Assembly: GCA_903876875.1 (NCBI GenBank)
Contig: CAIRBT010000073.1
Coordinates: forward strand, 31,034-95,033
Origin: an uncultured Geobacteraceae bacterium
GTDB lineage: Bacteria; Desulfobacterota; Desulfuromonadia; Geobacterales; Pseudopelobacteraceae
Direction: 5' to 3'
DNA length: 64,000 nt
Both the position numbers and the translations under genes were made by a program. The notes under the pieces are model-generated. The model was not told the origin of the DNA, did no database searches, and saw only the letters and a program-made list of their open reading frames with translations. Shown piece by piece: positions 43,980 to 53,317 of the stretch; within the stretch, counting starts at the first letter, position 1, and each line of letters begins with the position of its first letter.

Positions 43980-45167
43980 ATGCGTATATTGACAATCAAT
44001 GGAGGTTCATCGAGCATCAGGTTTGCACTGTTCGATACGGTCAACTCTCTTCAACGAATAATGGAGGGAAGCATTGAACGGATCGGACTACCGGGTGCCA
44101 CCTTTTGGGTGAAAAGTTCGTGCAGTATGGCAAGCGTTTCCTCTGCAGTGAGCACACCGAATCACACCGTGGCGGTTGAACTGCTGATGGACTGGCTGGT
44201 AGAGCAGAGCCTCCATGAACTGGTGGCAGCGGTGGGTCACCGCATCGTATATGGAGGGAAAAACTACAGCACATCCCAGCGGGTCACCGCAGAGATGATT
44301 CAGAATCTACACCACCTCAGCCCCTTTGATCCCGAACATCTGCCAGAGGAAATCCTCATCGCCCGGGCATTTCACCACCGGTTTCCCGGACTACCCCAGA
44401 TCGCCTGTTTTGACACCGCCTTCCACCATAACCTGCCACGTATTGCCCAGCTGATACCGATTCCACGACACTACGAAGCACAGGGGGTACGCCGCTATGG
44501 TTTCCACGGCCTGTCCTATGAATTTCTACTGGAGGAACTGACCAACCGGGGGGGAACAGAAGCGGCCCACGGCCGGGTCATTCTGGCCCATCTGGGCAAT
44601 GGAGCCAGCCTGGCTGCCGTGCATCAGGGCAAAAGTGTCGATACGAGCATGGGGTTTTCACCAAATTCGGGCGTCCCCATGGGGACACGCTCCGGTGATC
44701 TCGATCCGGGGCTGCTCCTGTATTTAGCACGCTCGGAAAAAATGAGTGCGAAACAGGTGAGCGATATGGTCAATTTCAAATCCGGGTTGCTCGGGGTATC
44801 GGAGATCAGCTCCGATATGCGGGATTTACTCCGCCAGGAGCGGGAAGATATACGGGCAGCAGAGGCGGTTTCACTGTTCTGTTACCAGATTAAAAAATGG
44901 ATCGGTGCGCTTGCTGCGGTTCTGGGGGGGGTGGATACGTTAGTATTTGCAGGGGGGATTGGCGAAAACGCTTCTCTGGTAAGAAGCCGCATCTGTAGCG
45001 GGTTGGAGTTTCTTGGCATCACGCTCGACGGAAGCCAAAATGATAGCAATGCAGGAGTAATTTCAGTGGCGGGCGGCTCGGTTACCGTTCGCGTTATTCA
45101 TACTGATGAGGAATGGATGATCGCGAGCAGCGTCTGCCGAGTTCTTGACAGTACGAGAAACAACTAA
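43980..45167 (+). CDS. ackA: Acetate kinase
   Basis: 395 residues; interconverts acetate + ATP and acetyl phosphate. Family motifs are complete: LTINGGSSSIRFALFD at the N-terminus, RRYGFHGLSYEFL, LAHLGNGASLAAVHQGKSVD, TSMGFSPNSGVPMGTRSGDLDP and FAGGIGENASLVR. It may act on other short-chain acids. It is first in an operon with a CoA-transferase, thiolase and acetoacetate decarboxylase; no phosphotransacetylase is in the window. Confidence 0.95.
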   Translation: MRILTINGGSSSIRFALFDTVNSLQRIMEGSIERIGLPGATFWVKSSCSMASVSSAVSTPNHTVAVELLMDWLVEQSLHELVAAVGHRIVYGGKNYSTSQRVTAEMIQNLHHLSPFDPEHLPEEILIARAFHHRFPGLPQIACFDTAFHHNLPRIAQLIPIPRHYEAQGVRRYGFHGLSYEFLLEELTNRGGTEAAHGRVILAHLGNGASLAAVHQGKSVDTSMGFSPNSGVPMGTRSGDLDPGLLLYLARSEKMSAKQVSDMVNFKSGLLGVSEISSDMRDLLRQEREDIRAAEAVSLFCYQIKKWIGALAAVLGGVDTLVFAGGIGENASLVRSRICSGLEFLGITLDGSQNDSNAGVISVAGGSVTVRVIHTDEEWMIASSVCRVLDSTRNN

Positions 45168-45177
45168 GGAGCACGTT

Positions 45178-45834
45178 ATGAATAAATGTATGAGTTTACA
45201 TGAGGTTAAAGCGGTCTTCCGGGACGGTATGACCATCATGTGCGGTGGTTTTCTGGGTGTTGGTTCACCGGAAGGTTTGGTACGTGAGCTCATGAGTAAT
45301 GGTGCAAAAAACCTTACTCTTATCAGCAATGACAGCGCGTTCCCTGACAGCGGCATTGGGCAGCTTATTGCCAACAAACGGGTAACACGGCTCATTGCGT
45401 CACACATTGGCACAAACCCGGAAACCGGGCGGCAAATGATTGCCAAGGAACTTGAAGTAATCCTTGTACCCCAGGGGACGCTTGCCGAGCGCATTCGATG
45501 CGGTGGAGCCGGTTTGGGGGGGGTGCTCACGGAGACCGGAGTCGGTACCCTTGTGGAAGAGGGGAAAATTAAACTGACAGCGAACAGTATCAAGTACCTT
45601 GTCGAGCTGCCCCTGAGAGCCGACATAGCACTCATTAAGGCAAAACGGGCCGATCGAGCCGGTAATCTGGTCTACGAAAAGGCGGGGCGTAATTTCAATC
45701 CGCTCATGGCACTTGCCGCAGACCTTGTCATCGTAGAAGTGGATGAATTAGTCGATTGTGGTGAAATTGACCCTGAAACAGTTATCACACCGGGAGTAGT
45801 GATCGACAAAATTGTCGTTTCGGGGGGGTATTGA
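45178..45834 (+). CDS. ctfA: Acetate/acetoacetate CoA-transferase subunit A
   Basis: 218 residues, with the family N-terminus TIMCGGFLGVGSPEGLVREL and the motif YEKAGRNFNPLMALAADLVIVE. With subunit B it moves CoA between acetoacetyl-CoA and acetate or butyrate (AtoD/CtfA/ScoA type). AAGGAG 6 nt upstream fixes the start at 45178. It lies 10 bp after ackA and 1 bp before ctfB. The name ctfA follows the acetone-operon context; atoD is equally valid. Confidence 0.93.
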   Translation: MNKCMSLHEVKAVFRDGMTIMCGGFLGVGSPEGLVRELMSNGAKNLTLISNDSAFPDSGIGQLIANKRVTRLIASHIGTNPETGRQMIAKELEVILVPQGTLAERIRCGGAGLGGVLTETGVGTLVEEGKIKLTANSIKYLVELPLRADIALIKAKRADRAGNLVYEKAGRNFNPLMALAADLVIVEVDELVDCGEIDPETVITPGVVIDKIVVSGGY

Positions 45835-45835
45835 T

Positions 45836-46489
45836 ATGAACGCGAAAGAAATCATTGCCCGCCGTGTGGCACGTGAACTTAAAAATGGTGATGTGGTAAA
45901 TCTGGGCATCGGCCTGCCCACACTCATTCCGAATTTTCTTCCATCGGGTATTACCATCATAGTTCAGTCGGAGAACGGTTTTCTCGGACTTGGGCCACTG
46001 TGCGACGAACCGAATCCTTCGCTAGTCAATGCGGGGGGAGAACCATGCGGAATCGTCGCAGGCGCGGCCTTTTTCGACAGTGCCATGTCCTTCGCACTTA
46101 TCCGGGGTGGTCACGTTGATGTCAGTGTGCTGGGCGCATTACAGGTGGACAGCCTGGGGAACCTGGCCAACTGGATGGTGCCGGGTAAAAGGGTGCCGGG
46201 AATGGGGGGTGCCATGGATCTTACTACCGGCGCCAGACATGTCATTATTGCCATGGAACATTGTACGAAAGATGGCTCTGCCAAAATCCTCACCAACTGT
46301 ACCCTGCCGCTGACCTGCAGCGGCAAAGTGCAGACGATTGTCACTGAAATGGCTCTCTTTCGCATTAACAACGGCCTGGTTCTGGAAGAACTGTGCCCGG
46401 GGGTAAGCATCGCAGATGTTCGCAACTGTACGGAGGCCGACTTTACCGTTAGCCCCAATTGTATCGCAACTCCAGGGGAGCTCATATGA
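45836..46489 (+). CDS. ctfB: Acetate/acetoacetate CoA-transferase subunit B
   Basis: 217 residues with the catalytic Glu in SENGFLGLGPL and the conserved NLGIGLPTLIPNF and GAMDLTTGARHVIIAMEH. It forms the active site that carries the glutamyl-CoA thioester, and acts as an A2B2 or (AB)2 complex with subunit A. ATG at 45836 follows the ctfA stop after one base. The thiolase ATG overlaps its stop. Confidence 0.94.
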   Translation: MNAKEIIARRVARELKNGDVVNLGIGLPTLIPNFLPSGITIIVQSENGFLGLGPLCDEPNPSLVNAGGEPCGIVAGAAFFDSAMSFALIRGGHVDVSVLGALQVDSLGNLANWMVPGKRVPGMGGAMDLTTGARHVIIAMEHCTKDGSAKILTNCTLPLTCSGKVQTIVTEMALFRINNGLVLEELCPGVSIADVRNCTEADFTVSPNCIATPGELI

Positions 46490-47685
46490 GAAAAGTAGTT
46501 ATTGTTGCTGCCGCACGCACGGCAGTTGGTAGTTTTAATGGGGGACTCTCCACTGTTCCCGCCATTGAACTCGGCAGAACCGTCATTGCAGCGCTACTAC
46601 AGCGAAGCAGTATCGCTGCGGCAGCAGTTGATGAAGTCATCCTGGGGCAGGTATTCCAAAGCGGCTGTGGTCAGAATCCGGCGCGGCAGGCGGCAGTAGG
46701 AGCCGGTCTTCCCGACTCTATTCCGTCCTATACGGTTAATAAACTCTGTGGTTCCGGCTTAAAAAGTGTCACCCTGGGAGCACTTGCCATTGCAGCCGGC
46801 GAGGCAGATATCATCGTTGCCGGCGGCATGGAGAACATGAGTCAGGCACCCTACCTGCTTGACCACGCCCGCAATGGCTATCGGCTCGGCAACGGCACAC
46901 TGGTTGATGCAATCCTCAAAGATGGTCTGACCGATGCCTTTAATGACATTCACATGGGAGTGACGGCGGAGAATATCGCCGCACTGTACCATGTTTCCCG
47001 TGGGGAAGCCGATCTCTTCGCGGTGGAATCACAGCAGAAAGCGGTACGAGCAGTGCAAATCGGCAGATTTAATGCGGAAATCGTACCGGTCTCCGTCCCG
47101 CAAAGAAGTGGTACCCCGCGTCCATTTGCAGATGATGAGTATCCAAAACCCGATGCAAACCTCGAAAGTCTGGCACGGTTGAGACCCGCCTTTCAAAAAA
47201 ATGGCGTCGTAACCGCAGGCAACTCATCCGGACTCAACGACGGAGCAGCGGGAATACTCCTCATGGGTGAGGAACGCGCCAAACGGGAGGGGTTGATCCC
47301 CTTAGCTCGCATCGTCAGTTACGCCTCCGTTGGCTGTGACCCAAAAATCATGGGACTCGGCCCGGTAGAGGCGGTCAGAGAGGCACTGGCAAAAGCAGCC
47401 CTGCACCTTGACGATATTGATCTGTTTGAACTGAATGAAGCCTTTGCGGTTCAGGCAATCGGTGTCAACAGAGAGTTGCAGATTCCGGCGGCTAAAATCA
47501 ACGTCAACGGCGGAGCCATTGCACTCGGGCACCCGCTCGGTGCCAGCGGGGCGAGAATTCTGGTCACCCTGCTCTATGAAATGCAGGCGCGGAGTGTGAA
47601 ACGGGGACTTGCCGCCCTCTGTATCGGCGGCGGGCAGGGTATTGCGATGATTGTGGAACGGCTCGATGACGGAGACCTCCCATGA
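46486..47685 (+). CDS. atoB: Acetyl-CoA C-acetyltransferase (thiolase)
   Basis: A 399-residue biosynthetic-type thiolase; condenses two acetyl-CoA to acetoacetyl-CoA or the reverse. The nucleophile Cys is in [10 protein letters not shown]; other motifs are [33 protein letters not shown] and the second Cys in [11 protein letters not shown]. It overlaps ctfB and adc by ATGA on both sides, so the operon is tightly coupled. With ctfAB and adc it forms a route acetyl-CoA to acetoacetate to acetone. Confidence 0.95.
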   Translation: MRKVVIVAAARTAVGSFNGGLSTVPAIELGRTVIAALLQRSSIAAAAVDEVILGQVFQSGCGQNPARQAAVGAGLPDSIPSYTVNKLCGSGLKSVTLGALAIAAGEADIIVAGGMENMSQAPYLLDHARNGYRLGNGTLVDAILKDGLTDAFNDIHMGVTAENIAALYHVSRGEADLFAVESQQKAVRAVQIGRFNAEIVPVSVPQRSGTPRPFADDEYPKPDANLESLARLRPAFQKNGVVTAGNSSGLNDGAAGILLMGEERAKREGLIPLARIVSYASVGCDPKIMGLGPVEAVREALAKAALHLDDIDLFELNEAFAVQAIGVNRELQIPAAKINVNGGAIALGHPLGASGARILVTLLYEMQARSVKRGLAALCIGGGQGIAMIVERLDDGDLP

Positions 47686-48419
47686 ATGAACATGACGTGC
47701 GGCGTATGGCTTTTGCGATGCCCTTGACCAGCCCGGCTTTCCCCCCCGGCCCCTACAGATTTATTAACCGTGAATATCTGATCATCAGCTATCGAACCGA
47801 CCCGTTTTTACTCCGTCAGGTACTCCCTGCACCGCTGCAGTTCGTCGAGCCGATCGTCAAGTTTGAGTTCATCAACATGCCGGACACCACCGGTTTCGGC
47901 AGTTACTGCGAGTCCGGTCAGGTCATACCGGTCAGCCTGAACGGAGTTGTCGGCAGTTATGCCCATAGTATGTATTTACATAACCATCCACCCATTGCAG
48001 GGGGGCGGGAGCTGTGGGGTTTCCCGAAGAAATGGGGGAGTCCTGAATTGCGCGTTCAGAAGGATACTCTGGTCGGCACCCTCAATTACGGTGACATTCG
48101 GATAGCAACCGGCACCATGGGCTTTAAGCATATCCTTATGGATGGTGAAGCGGTAAAAGAGTCACTGGGAACTCCCTGTTTTTTATTGAAGATAATTCCC
48201 CATGTTGACGGCACTGCACGTATCTGTGAGCTGGTGCAGTACCGTTTAGATGATATTACCGTAAAAGGAGCATGGAGCGGCCCCGGTTCCCTCGAATTGC
48301 ACCAGCACGCCCTGGCACCCGTGGCTCAATTGCCGGTGTTGGAAGTTCTCTCTGCGGTGCATATCCTGGCAGATTTAACGCTGCCGCTGGGTACGGTTGC
48401 CTATGATTATCTGGGATGA
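47682..48419 (+). CDS. adc: Acetoacetate decarboxylase
   Basis: 245 residues; converts acetoacetate to acetone and CO2. The Schiff-base lysine pair is in [15 protein letters not shown] (Lys near 115), matching the clostridial enzyme. The N-terminal [20 protein letters not shown] and [14 protein letters not shown] are typical. It is last in the ackA-ctfA-ctfB-thiolase-adc operon. The presence of adc makes acetone formation, not just acetoacetate use, the likely product route. Confidence 0.93.
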   Translation: MNEHDVRRMAFAMPLTSPAFPPGPYRFINREYLIISYRTDPFLLRQVLPAPLQFVEPIVKFEFINMPDTTGFGSYCESGQVIPVSLNGVVGSYAHSMYLHNHPPIAGGRELWGFPKKWGSPELRVQKDTLVGTLNYGDIRIATGTMGFKHILMDGEAVKESLGTPCFLLKIIPHVDGTARICELVQYRLDDITVKGAWSGPGSLELHQHALAPVAQLPVLEVLSAVHILADLTLPLGTVAYDYLG

Positions 48420-48498
48420 CTTCCTCTGACTGAAAAACGTTTATATTTACAAACAAATCCGTTTACTTATGCGTGTATAGGTGTGTTATGTTTCTGAT

Positions 48499-48786
48499 AT
48501 GACACGTCGAGAAATAATCAAACAGCTTAAGAGTGAGGGGTGGAAACTGGTGACTGTCACCAGTTCTCACCTCAAGTTCCTGGCCGCCTTGACCGAAACA
48601 GCTCTTTCAACCACATCCAATCATAAGCTTAACGGACTGTTTACCAGCCCACTCAACAAGCCGGGAAGTCATCATCCGTTTACCGTCTACGTTGGGCAAG
48701 CGTTCGTAGCAGGTCTTGTTACAGGGACGGCATTGCTTTCGTCTGGTGTCTGCATAGATGCCAACCCGCCTACCATGTATTTTTAA
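48499..48786 (+). pseudogene. HicA-like toxin N-terminal fragment in a longer frame
   Basis: The first 27 codons (MTRREIIKQLKSEGWKLVTV, TSSHLKF) match the start of HicA/YcfA mRNA-interferase toxins up to the catalytic His. After this the frame continues for 68 codons with sequence unlike HicA (lacking the PHP-KDLP stretch) and stops at 48786. No HicB antitoxin follows and there is no good ribosome site. Probably a truncated toxin gene fused by deletion to unrelated sequence. Confidence 0.55.
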
Positions 48787-48833
48787 CAATGCCCCTGTTG
48801 CCCCTTTGGTGCCCGTTTAGCCAAAAGAGGAGT

Positions 48834-48899
48834 ATGGCGGCACGTTCCACCTGCCCATATGGTGCGGTTCCACCATATAGTACGGATGATATGGCGGCA
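48834..48899 (+). promoter_or_regulatory. Class II enhancer region of the trehalose operon
   Basis: Contains GCCCATATGGTGCGG then TTCCACCATATAGTACGG (48853-48885), with the dyad ATATGGTG-N6-CACCATAT and the core CGGTTCCACCA (48865-48875), flanked by direct repeats ATGGCGGCA (48834-48842, 48891-48899). The core ends 105 bp before the -24. Confidence 0.5.
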
Positions 48900-48977
48900 T
48901 GCTACAGTCCCCTCCCCAGCTAAACATCTAACAAGCCTGCTTTATTATTTTATTTACCCCCCCGGTATTCCCGCTAC

Positions 48978-48995
48978 TTGGCAGATTCCTTGCTA
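48978..48995 (+). promoter_or_regulatory. Sigma-54 promoter of the trehalose/glucan operon
   Basis: TTGGCAGATTCCTTGCTA, close to consensus, GG-N10-GC, 49 bp before the treZ ATG. Confidence 0.75.
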
Positions 48996-49043
48996 CCTCT
49001 GGTACACACGGTTCAAACCTACCGCACCTAAAGAGAGCTGTTC

Positions 49044-50876
49044 ATGCCCCCCTTTTGCCTCCACATCGGCACACATATTCAAAACGGTACAACCACTTTC
49101 AGAGTATGGGCACCCTCGGCCACATCAATCGAAGTGGAACTGGTGGCCGCCGGAGTACCGAGAAAAGCACTGCAACGAAATGGCGAGTATTTCGAGGGGG
49201 AACTGCCTGCGGGTGCCGGGGATCGCTACTGGTATTGGCTCGATGGCACCATCAGACGACCGGATCCGGCTTCACGCAGCCAGCCCGATGGTGTGCATGG
49301 TGCTTCCCAGGTGGTTGATCCGGCAGCCTTTAGCTGGAGTGATGGTGCGTGGCGCGGTATGCCACTTGAAAAATTTATCTTGTACGAACTGCATGTGGGC
49401 ACCTTCACGCCGGAAGGTACCTTTGACGGAGCCATTTCCCGCCTGGATTACCTGTGTGAACTCGGTATCACGGCGGTGGAACTGATGCCGGTGGCTCAGT
49501 TTCCGGGTGAACGGAACTGGGGGTATGACGGCACCTTTCCTTTTGCACCGCAGCACAGCTATGGCGGCACCGACGGCTTGAAACGACTGGTGGATGCCTG
49601 TCACACAAGGGGTCTTGCCGTTACCCTGGATGTGGTCTACAACCATCTTGGCCCGGAAGGGAACTATCTCCACGCTTTTGGCCCTTACTTTACCGACCGC
49701 TACCGCACCCCCTGGGGAGATGCTGTCAATTTTGACGGTTCGGGCAGCGATCAGGTACGCCGTTATTTCATCGCCAACGCCCGCTATTGGATAGCTGAAT
49801 TCCATATTGATGCCCTGCGCCTTGATGCCATTCACGGCATTTACGATTTCAGTGCCCTGCATATTCTTCAGGAACTGGCCGAGGCGGTTCACCAGACAGG
49901 CACCATGCTCGGTCGCCAGGTACAGGTTATTGCCGAAAGCGACTTAAACGATGTGCGGGTAATCACCCCGATCACCGCCGGAGGTTATGGTCTGGATGCC
50001 CAGTGGAATGACGATTTCCACCACGCTCTCCGGACGCTGCTCACCGGCGACCACACCGGATATTATAATGATTTCGGGCTGTTTTCCCATCTGGTCAAAG
50101 GCTTTCAGAACGGATTTGTCCTCTCTGGCGGCTATTCGACCTTCAGAGGTCGGCGTCATGGCAATTCCTCGGCCGCAGCCCCCCCGACCCAGCTGGTGGT
50201 CTTTTCCCAAAATCATGATCAGGTGGGCAATCGGAGGTGCGGTGAACGGTCAAGCGCACACCTCTCCACAGCACAGCTCAAACTTGCCGCCGCAACGGTG
50301 CTCCTTTCCCCCTATCTGCCGCTGCTCTTCATGGGAGAAGAGTATGCCGAAGCGGCACCATTTCCCTATTTTGTCAGCCATGGTGACCCGGAACTGCTGG
50401 AATCTATCAGACAGGGCCGCCGGAATGAGTTTTCCGAAGGTGCCGACCAGGGGGAACCACCCGATCCCGGGTTAGCGGGGACTTTTCTCTCTGCCAAGGT
50501 TAACGAGGAACAGCGGCATCAGGGCGACCACCGGGAGATATACACCTTCTACCGCGAGTTGATTCGCCTGCGCAAAGCATGTGCCCCCCTCGCCCGGCTC
50601 ACCAGAGAGGCGATGCACATTGTTGTCTGCGAAGAGAAACAACTGCTGGTTATCTATCGAAATGCCGGACCGAGTCAGGTGATCTGCCTGTTCAACTACA
50701 GCGGCAACAGTCTCATCTGCTTCCCCCCCCTGGTGGTTGGCACGCTGCGGGTTCTGCTCTCCTCGTCAGCGGTACCGATGGCCGAAACTCTTCGTACGGT
50801 GGATCCTAACCGTCCCGAAACATTCCCCACACTGGCACCATTCGGAGTCAGCGTCTACCGAAAGGAGCAATTCTAA
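49044..50876 (+). CDS. treZ: Malto-oligosyltrehalose trehalohydrolase
   Basis: 610 residues, GH13. An N-terminal E-set/CBM48-like domain (TTFRVWAPSATSIEVELV) precedes the catalytic barrel with ELHVGTFTPEGTFDGA, VVYNHLGPEGNYL, the nucleophile Asp in IDALRLDAIHG, the acid Glu in VIAESDLND and the third Asp in FSQNHDQVGNR. It releases trehalose from the chain end remodelled by TreY. The stop and the next start overlap as TAATG. Confidence 0.94.
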   Translation: MPPFCLHIGTHIQNGTTTFRVWAPSATSIEVELVAAGVPRKALQRNGEYFEGELPAGAGDRYWYWLDGTIRRPDPASRSQPDGVHGASQVVDPAAFSWSDGAWRGMPLEKFILYELHVGTFTPEGTFDGAISRLDYLCELGITAVELMPVAQFPGERNWGYDGTFPFAPQHSYGGTDGLKRLVDACHTRGLAVTLDVVYNHLGPEGNYLHAFGPYFTDRYRTPWGDAVNFDGSGSDQVRRYFIANARYWIAEFHIDALRLDAIHGIYDFSALHILQELAEAVHQTGTMLGRQVQVIAESDLNDVRVITPITAGGYGLDAQWNDDFHHALRTLLTGDHTGYYNDFGLFSHLVKGFQNGFVLSGGYSTFRGRRHGNSSAAAPPTQLVVFSQNHDQVGNRRCGERSSAHLSTAQLKLAAATVLLSPYLPLLFMGEEYAEAAPFPYFVSHGDPELLESIRQGRRNEFSEGADQGEPPDPGLAGTFLSAKVNEEQRHQGDHREIYTFYRELIRLRKACAPLARLTREAMHIVVCEEKQLLVIYRNAGPSQVICLFNYSGNSLICFPPLVVGTLRVLLSSSAVPMAETLRTVDPNRPETFPTLAPFGVSVYRKEQF

Positions 50877-53317
50877 TGGAGCGTTTCCTCTGTATCCATG
50901 GCCATTTTTACCAGCCACCCCGCGAGAATCCCTGGCTTGAATCCGTGGAAATCCAGGATTCGGCCTATCCGTACCATGATTGGAATGAAAGAATTACCGC
51001 AGAGTGCTACGCCCCCAACACCGCTTCCCGTGATCTGGATTCCGATGGCCGCATCCGGGGCATCGTCTCCAATTACGCCCGCATCAGTTTCAATTTCGGC
51101 TCTACCCTGCTTTCCTGGATGGAGACACATGCTCCGGAAACCTACGCAGCAATTCTGGCCGCCGACCGTCAGAGCATACTCTGGCGCTCCGGTCATGGAG
51201 CCGCCCTGGCCCAGGTGTACAACCATATCATCATGCCGCTGGCTACGCTGAACGACAAACGGACGGAGGTACGCTGGGGAATCAAAGACTTCGAACATCG
51301 TTTCCAGCGTTTTCCCGAAGGGATGTGGCTGGCGGAAACCGCCGTGGATCTGGCAACGTTGGAGGTGCTGGCCGAAGAGGGAATTCATTTCACCATCCTG
51401 GCTCCCCATCAGGCGGGGCGGGCTCGCAAGATCGCTTCCGGCAGATGGAAGGATGTCAGTGGTTCACGCATTGACCCCTCACGCCCCTACCTCTGCCGCC
51501 TCCCTTCAGGACGCAGTATCACGCTCTTCTTTTATGACGGCCCTATTTCCCAGGCGGTGGCGTTCGAGAATCTGCTGGACAGCGGGGAAAAGTTTGCCGC
51601 CCGCCTGATGACCGGATTTTCAGGACAGAGTAGTCACCCCCAATTGGTACATATTGCCACCGACGGGGAAACCTATGGTCATCATCATCACTTTGGTGAA
51701 ATGGCACTGGGTCATGCCCTGAGTAGCCTTGAAATGAATGGCCAGGCGCGTCTCACCAACTATGGTGAATACCTCGCACTCTATCCGGCCACCCATGAGG
51801 TGCAAATCATCGAAAACAGCTCTTGGAGCTGTCTGCACGGTATTGAGCGGTGGAGTAGTGACTGCGGGTGTAATTCGGGAGTACGGAGCGACTGGAACCA
51901 ACAGTGGCGAAAACCGCTGCGTAGTGCCATTGATTGGCTGAGCGGCCAGCTGTTTGCCAGTTATGAAGACGTCATGGCCGACTATGTAACAGACCCGTGG
52001 GAAGCGCGCAATGACTATATACATGTCATGCTTGACCGTTCCGAAGCAAACGTGGCAGCTTTTCTGCTCAGGCATTCCCGGCATCCCCTTGCTGAGGACG
52101 CAACCGTCACGGTACTCAGCCTGCTTGAGATGCAGCGGCACGCCCTGCTTATGTACACCAGTTGCGGCTGGTTTTTTGACGAGCTGTCCGGCCTGGAAAC
52201 GGTGCAGATTGTTCAGTATGCCGCACGGGCCATACAGTTGGCAGAGAATTACTGTCTGCAAGACCTTAAAACACCCTTTCTGCAACAGTTGGCACTGGCC
52301 GTCAGCAACATACCCGAACAGGGCGACGGATCAAAAATCTATGCCAGATACGTTGATACCGCCATGATTGATTCGACCAAAGTCGGTGTGCATTATGCCG
52401 TCAGTTATGTCTTTGAAGAATATGGCGAAGAAACCGATATTTTCAGCTACCGCGCCACCCGGGACGATTGTTTGATACTCCACGCCGGACAGATGAAAGT
52501 TGCCATCGGCAACATTCTGGTACGCTCCCACATCACCCATAAAACAGCCCGCATAAGCTTCTGCAACCTCTATTTTGGCGGGCAGAACCTGAATTGCGGT
52601 GCCTGCTCTTTTCTCGGCGATGTGCCCTATCTGACGATGAAGCAAGAGGTCACCACCGCCTTTAACGAAAGCGATTTTGCCGCCGTAATCAGATTGATCG
52701 ACACCCATTTCGGCATGCACAACTACTCCCTCAAAGATCTGTTTCGCGATGAACAGCGGCATATTTTACAGCACATACTTGCCGACACACTCAAGGAATT
52801 TGAGGACAAATTAATAACACTTTATGAAAACAGTACCAACCTGATGGGCTTTGTCAGGGAAACCGGCATGCCGGTACCGGACTATTTTGTGACGACCGCC
52901 GGGGATGCCCTCAATTTGATGCTCCAAAAAATGTTCACTCACGAAACCATAGATGTGGGAAGAGTCAGGGAAGTTGTCGGTGAAATAAGTAACTGGAACA
53001 TCACCCTTAACTGTGTGGCACTTGAGTTTATCATTCGGCGCAGGCTGGAGCGGACGATGTACGCTTTGCAGGAAGATCGGAGTAACAGTCGACGTTTCAG
53101 TGATCTCCTGGTATTGGTCGAAGCTATACTGCTGCTGCCGGTGGAGGTGAATCTTTGGCAGGCACAAAACATGTACTGGTCCCTGTTTCACCTGTTCATT
53201 GCTGCCCCCTCCCCCACGCTGGTCGAGACCAATGAAGGTGAATCAATAATCACACTGGGTACTATCCTCCGTTTTAATATGCCTGCCCTCCGTGGGGCGG
53301 CAAGGGAAACCCCATGA
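50876..53317 (+). CDS. GH57-family glycoside hydrolase (DUF3536 type)
   Basis: 813 residues. The GH57 opening HGHFYQPPRENPWLE, FPEGMWLAETAVD, and DGETYGHHHHFGEMALGHAL (family acid/base region) are present; the C-terminal half is the DUF3536-type helical extension. GH57 enzymes include amylases, branching enzymes and 4-alpha-glucanotransferases. The exact activity cannot be read here; the TreZ/TreY context suggests trimming or branching of the alpha-glucan precursor. No signal peptide, so cytoplasmic. Overlaps treZ (TAATG) and treY (ATGA). Confidence 0.9.
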   Translation: MERFLCIHGHFYQPPRENPWLESVEIQDSAYPYHDWNERITAECYAPNTASRDLDSDGRIRGIVSNYARISFNFGSTLLSWMETHAPETYAAILAADRQSILWRSGHGAALAQVYNHIIMPLATLNDKRTEVRWGIKDFEHRFQRFPEGMWLAETAVDLATLEVLAEEGIHFTILAPHQAGRARKIASGRWKDVSGSRIDPSRPYLCRLPSGRSITLFFYDGPISQAVAFENLLDSGEKFAARLMTGFSGQSSHPQLVHIATDGETYGHHHHFGEMALGHALSSLEMNGQARLTNYGEYLALYPATHEVQIIENSSWSCLHGIERWSSDCGCNSGVRSDWNQQWRKPLRSAIDWLSGQLFASYEDVMADYVTDPWEARNDYIHVMLDRSEANVAAFLLRHSRHPLAEDATVTVLSLLEMQRHALLMYTSCGWFFDELSGLETVQIVQYAARAIQLAENYCLQDLKTPFLQQLALAVSNIPEQGDGSKIYARYVDTAMIDSTKVGVHYAVSYVFEEYGEETDIFSYRATRDDCLILHAGQMKVAIGNILVRSHITHKTARISFCNLYFGGQNLNCGACSFLGDVPYLTMKQEVTTAFNESDFAAVIRLIDTHFGMHNYSLKDLFRDEQRHILQHILADTLKEFEDKLITLYENSTNLMGFVRETGMPVPDYFVTTAGDALNLMLQKMFTHETIDVGRVREVVGEISNWNITLNCVALEFIIRRRLERTMYALQEDRSNSRRFSDLLVLVEAILLLPVEVNLWQAQNMYWSLFHLFIAAPSPTLVETNEGESIITLGTILRFNMPALRGAARETP

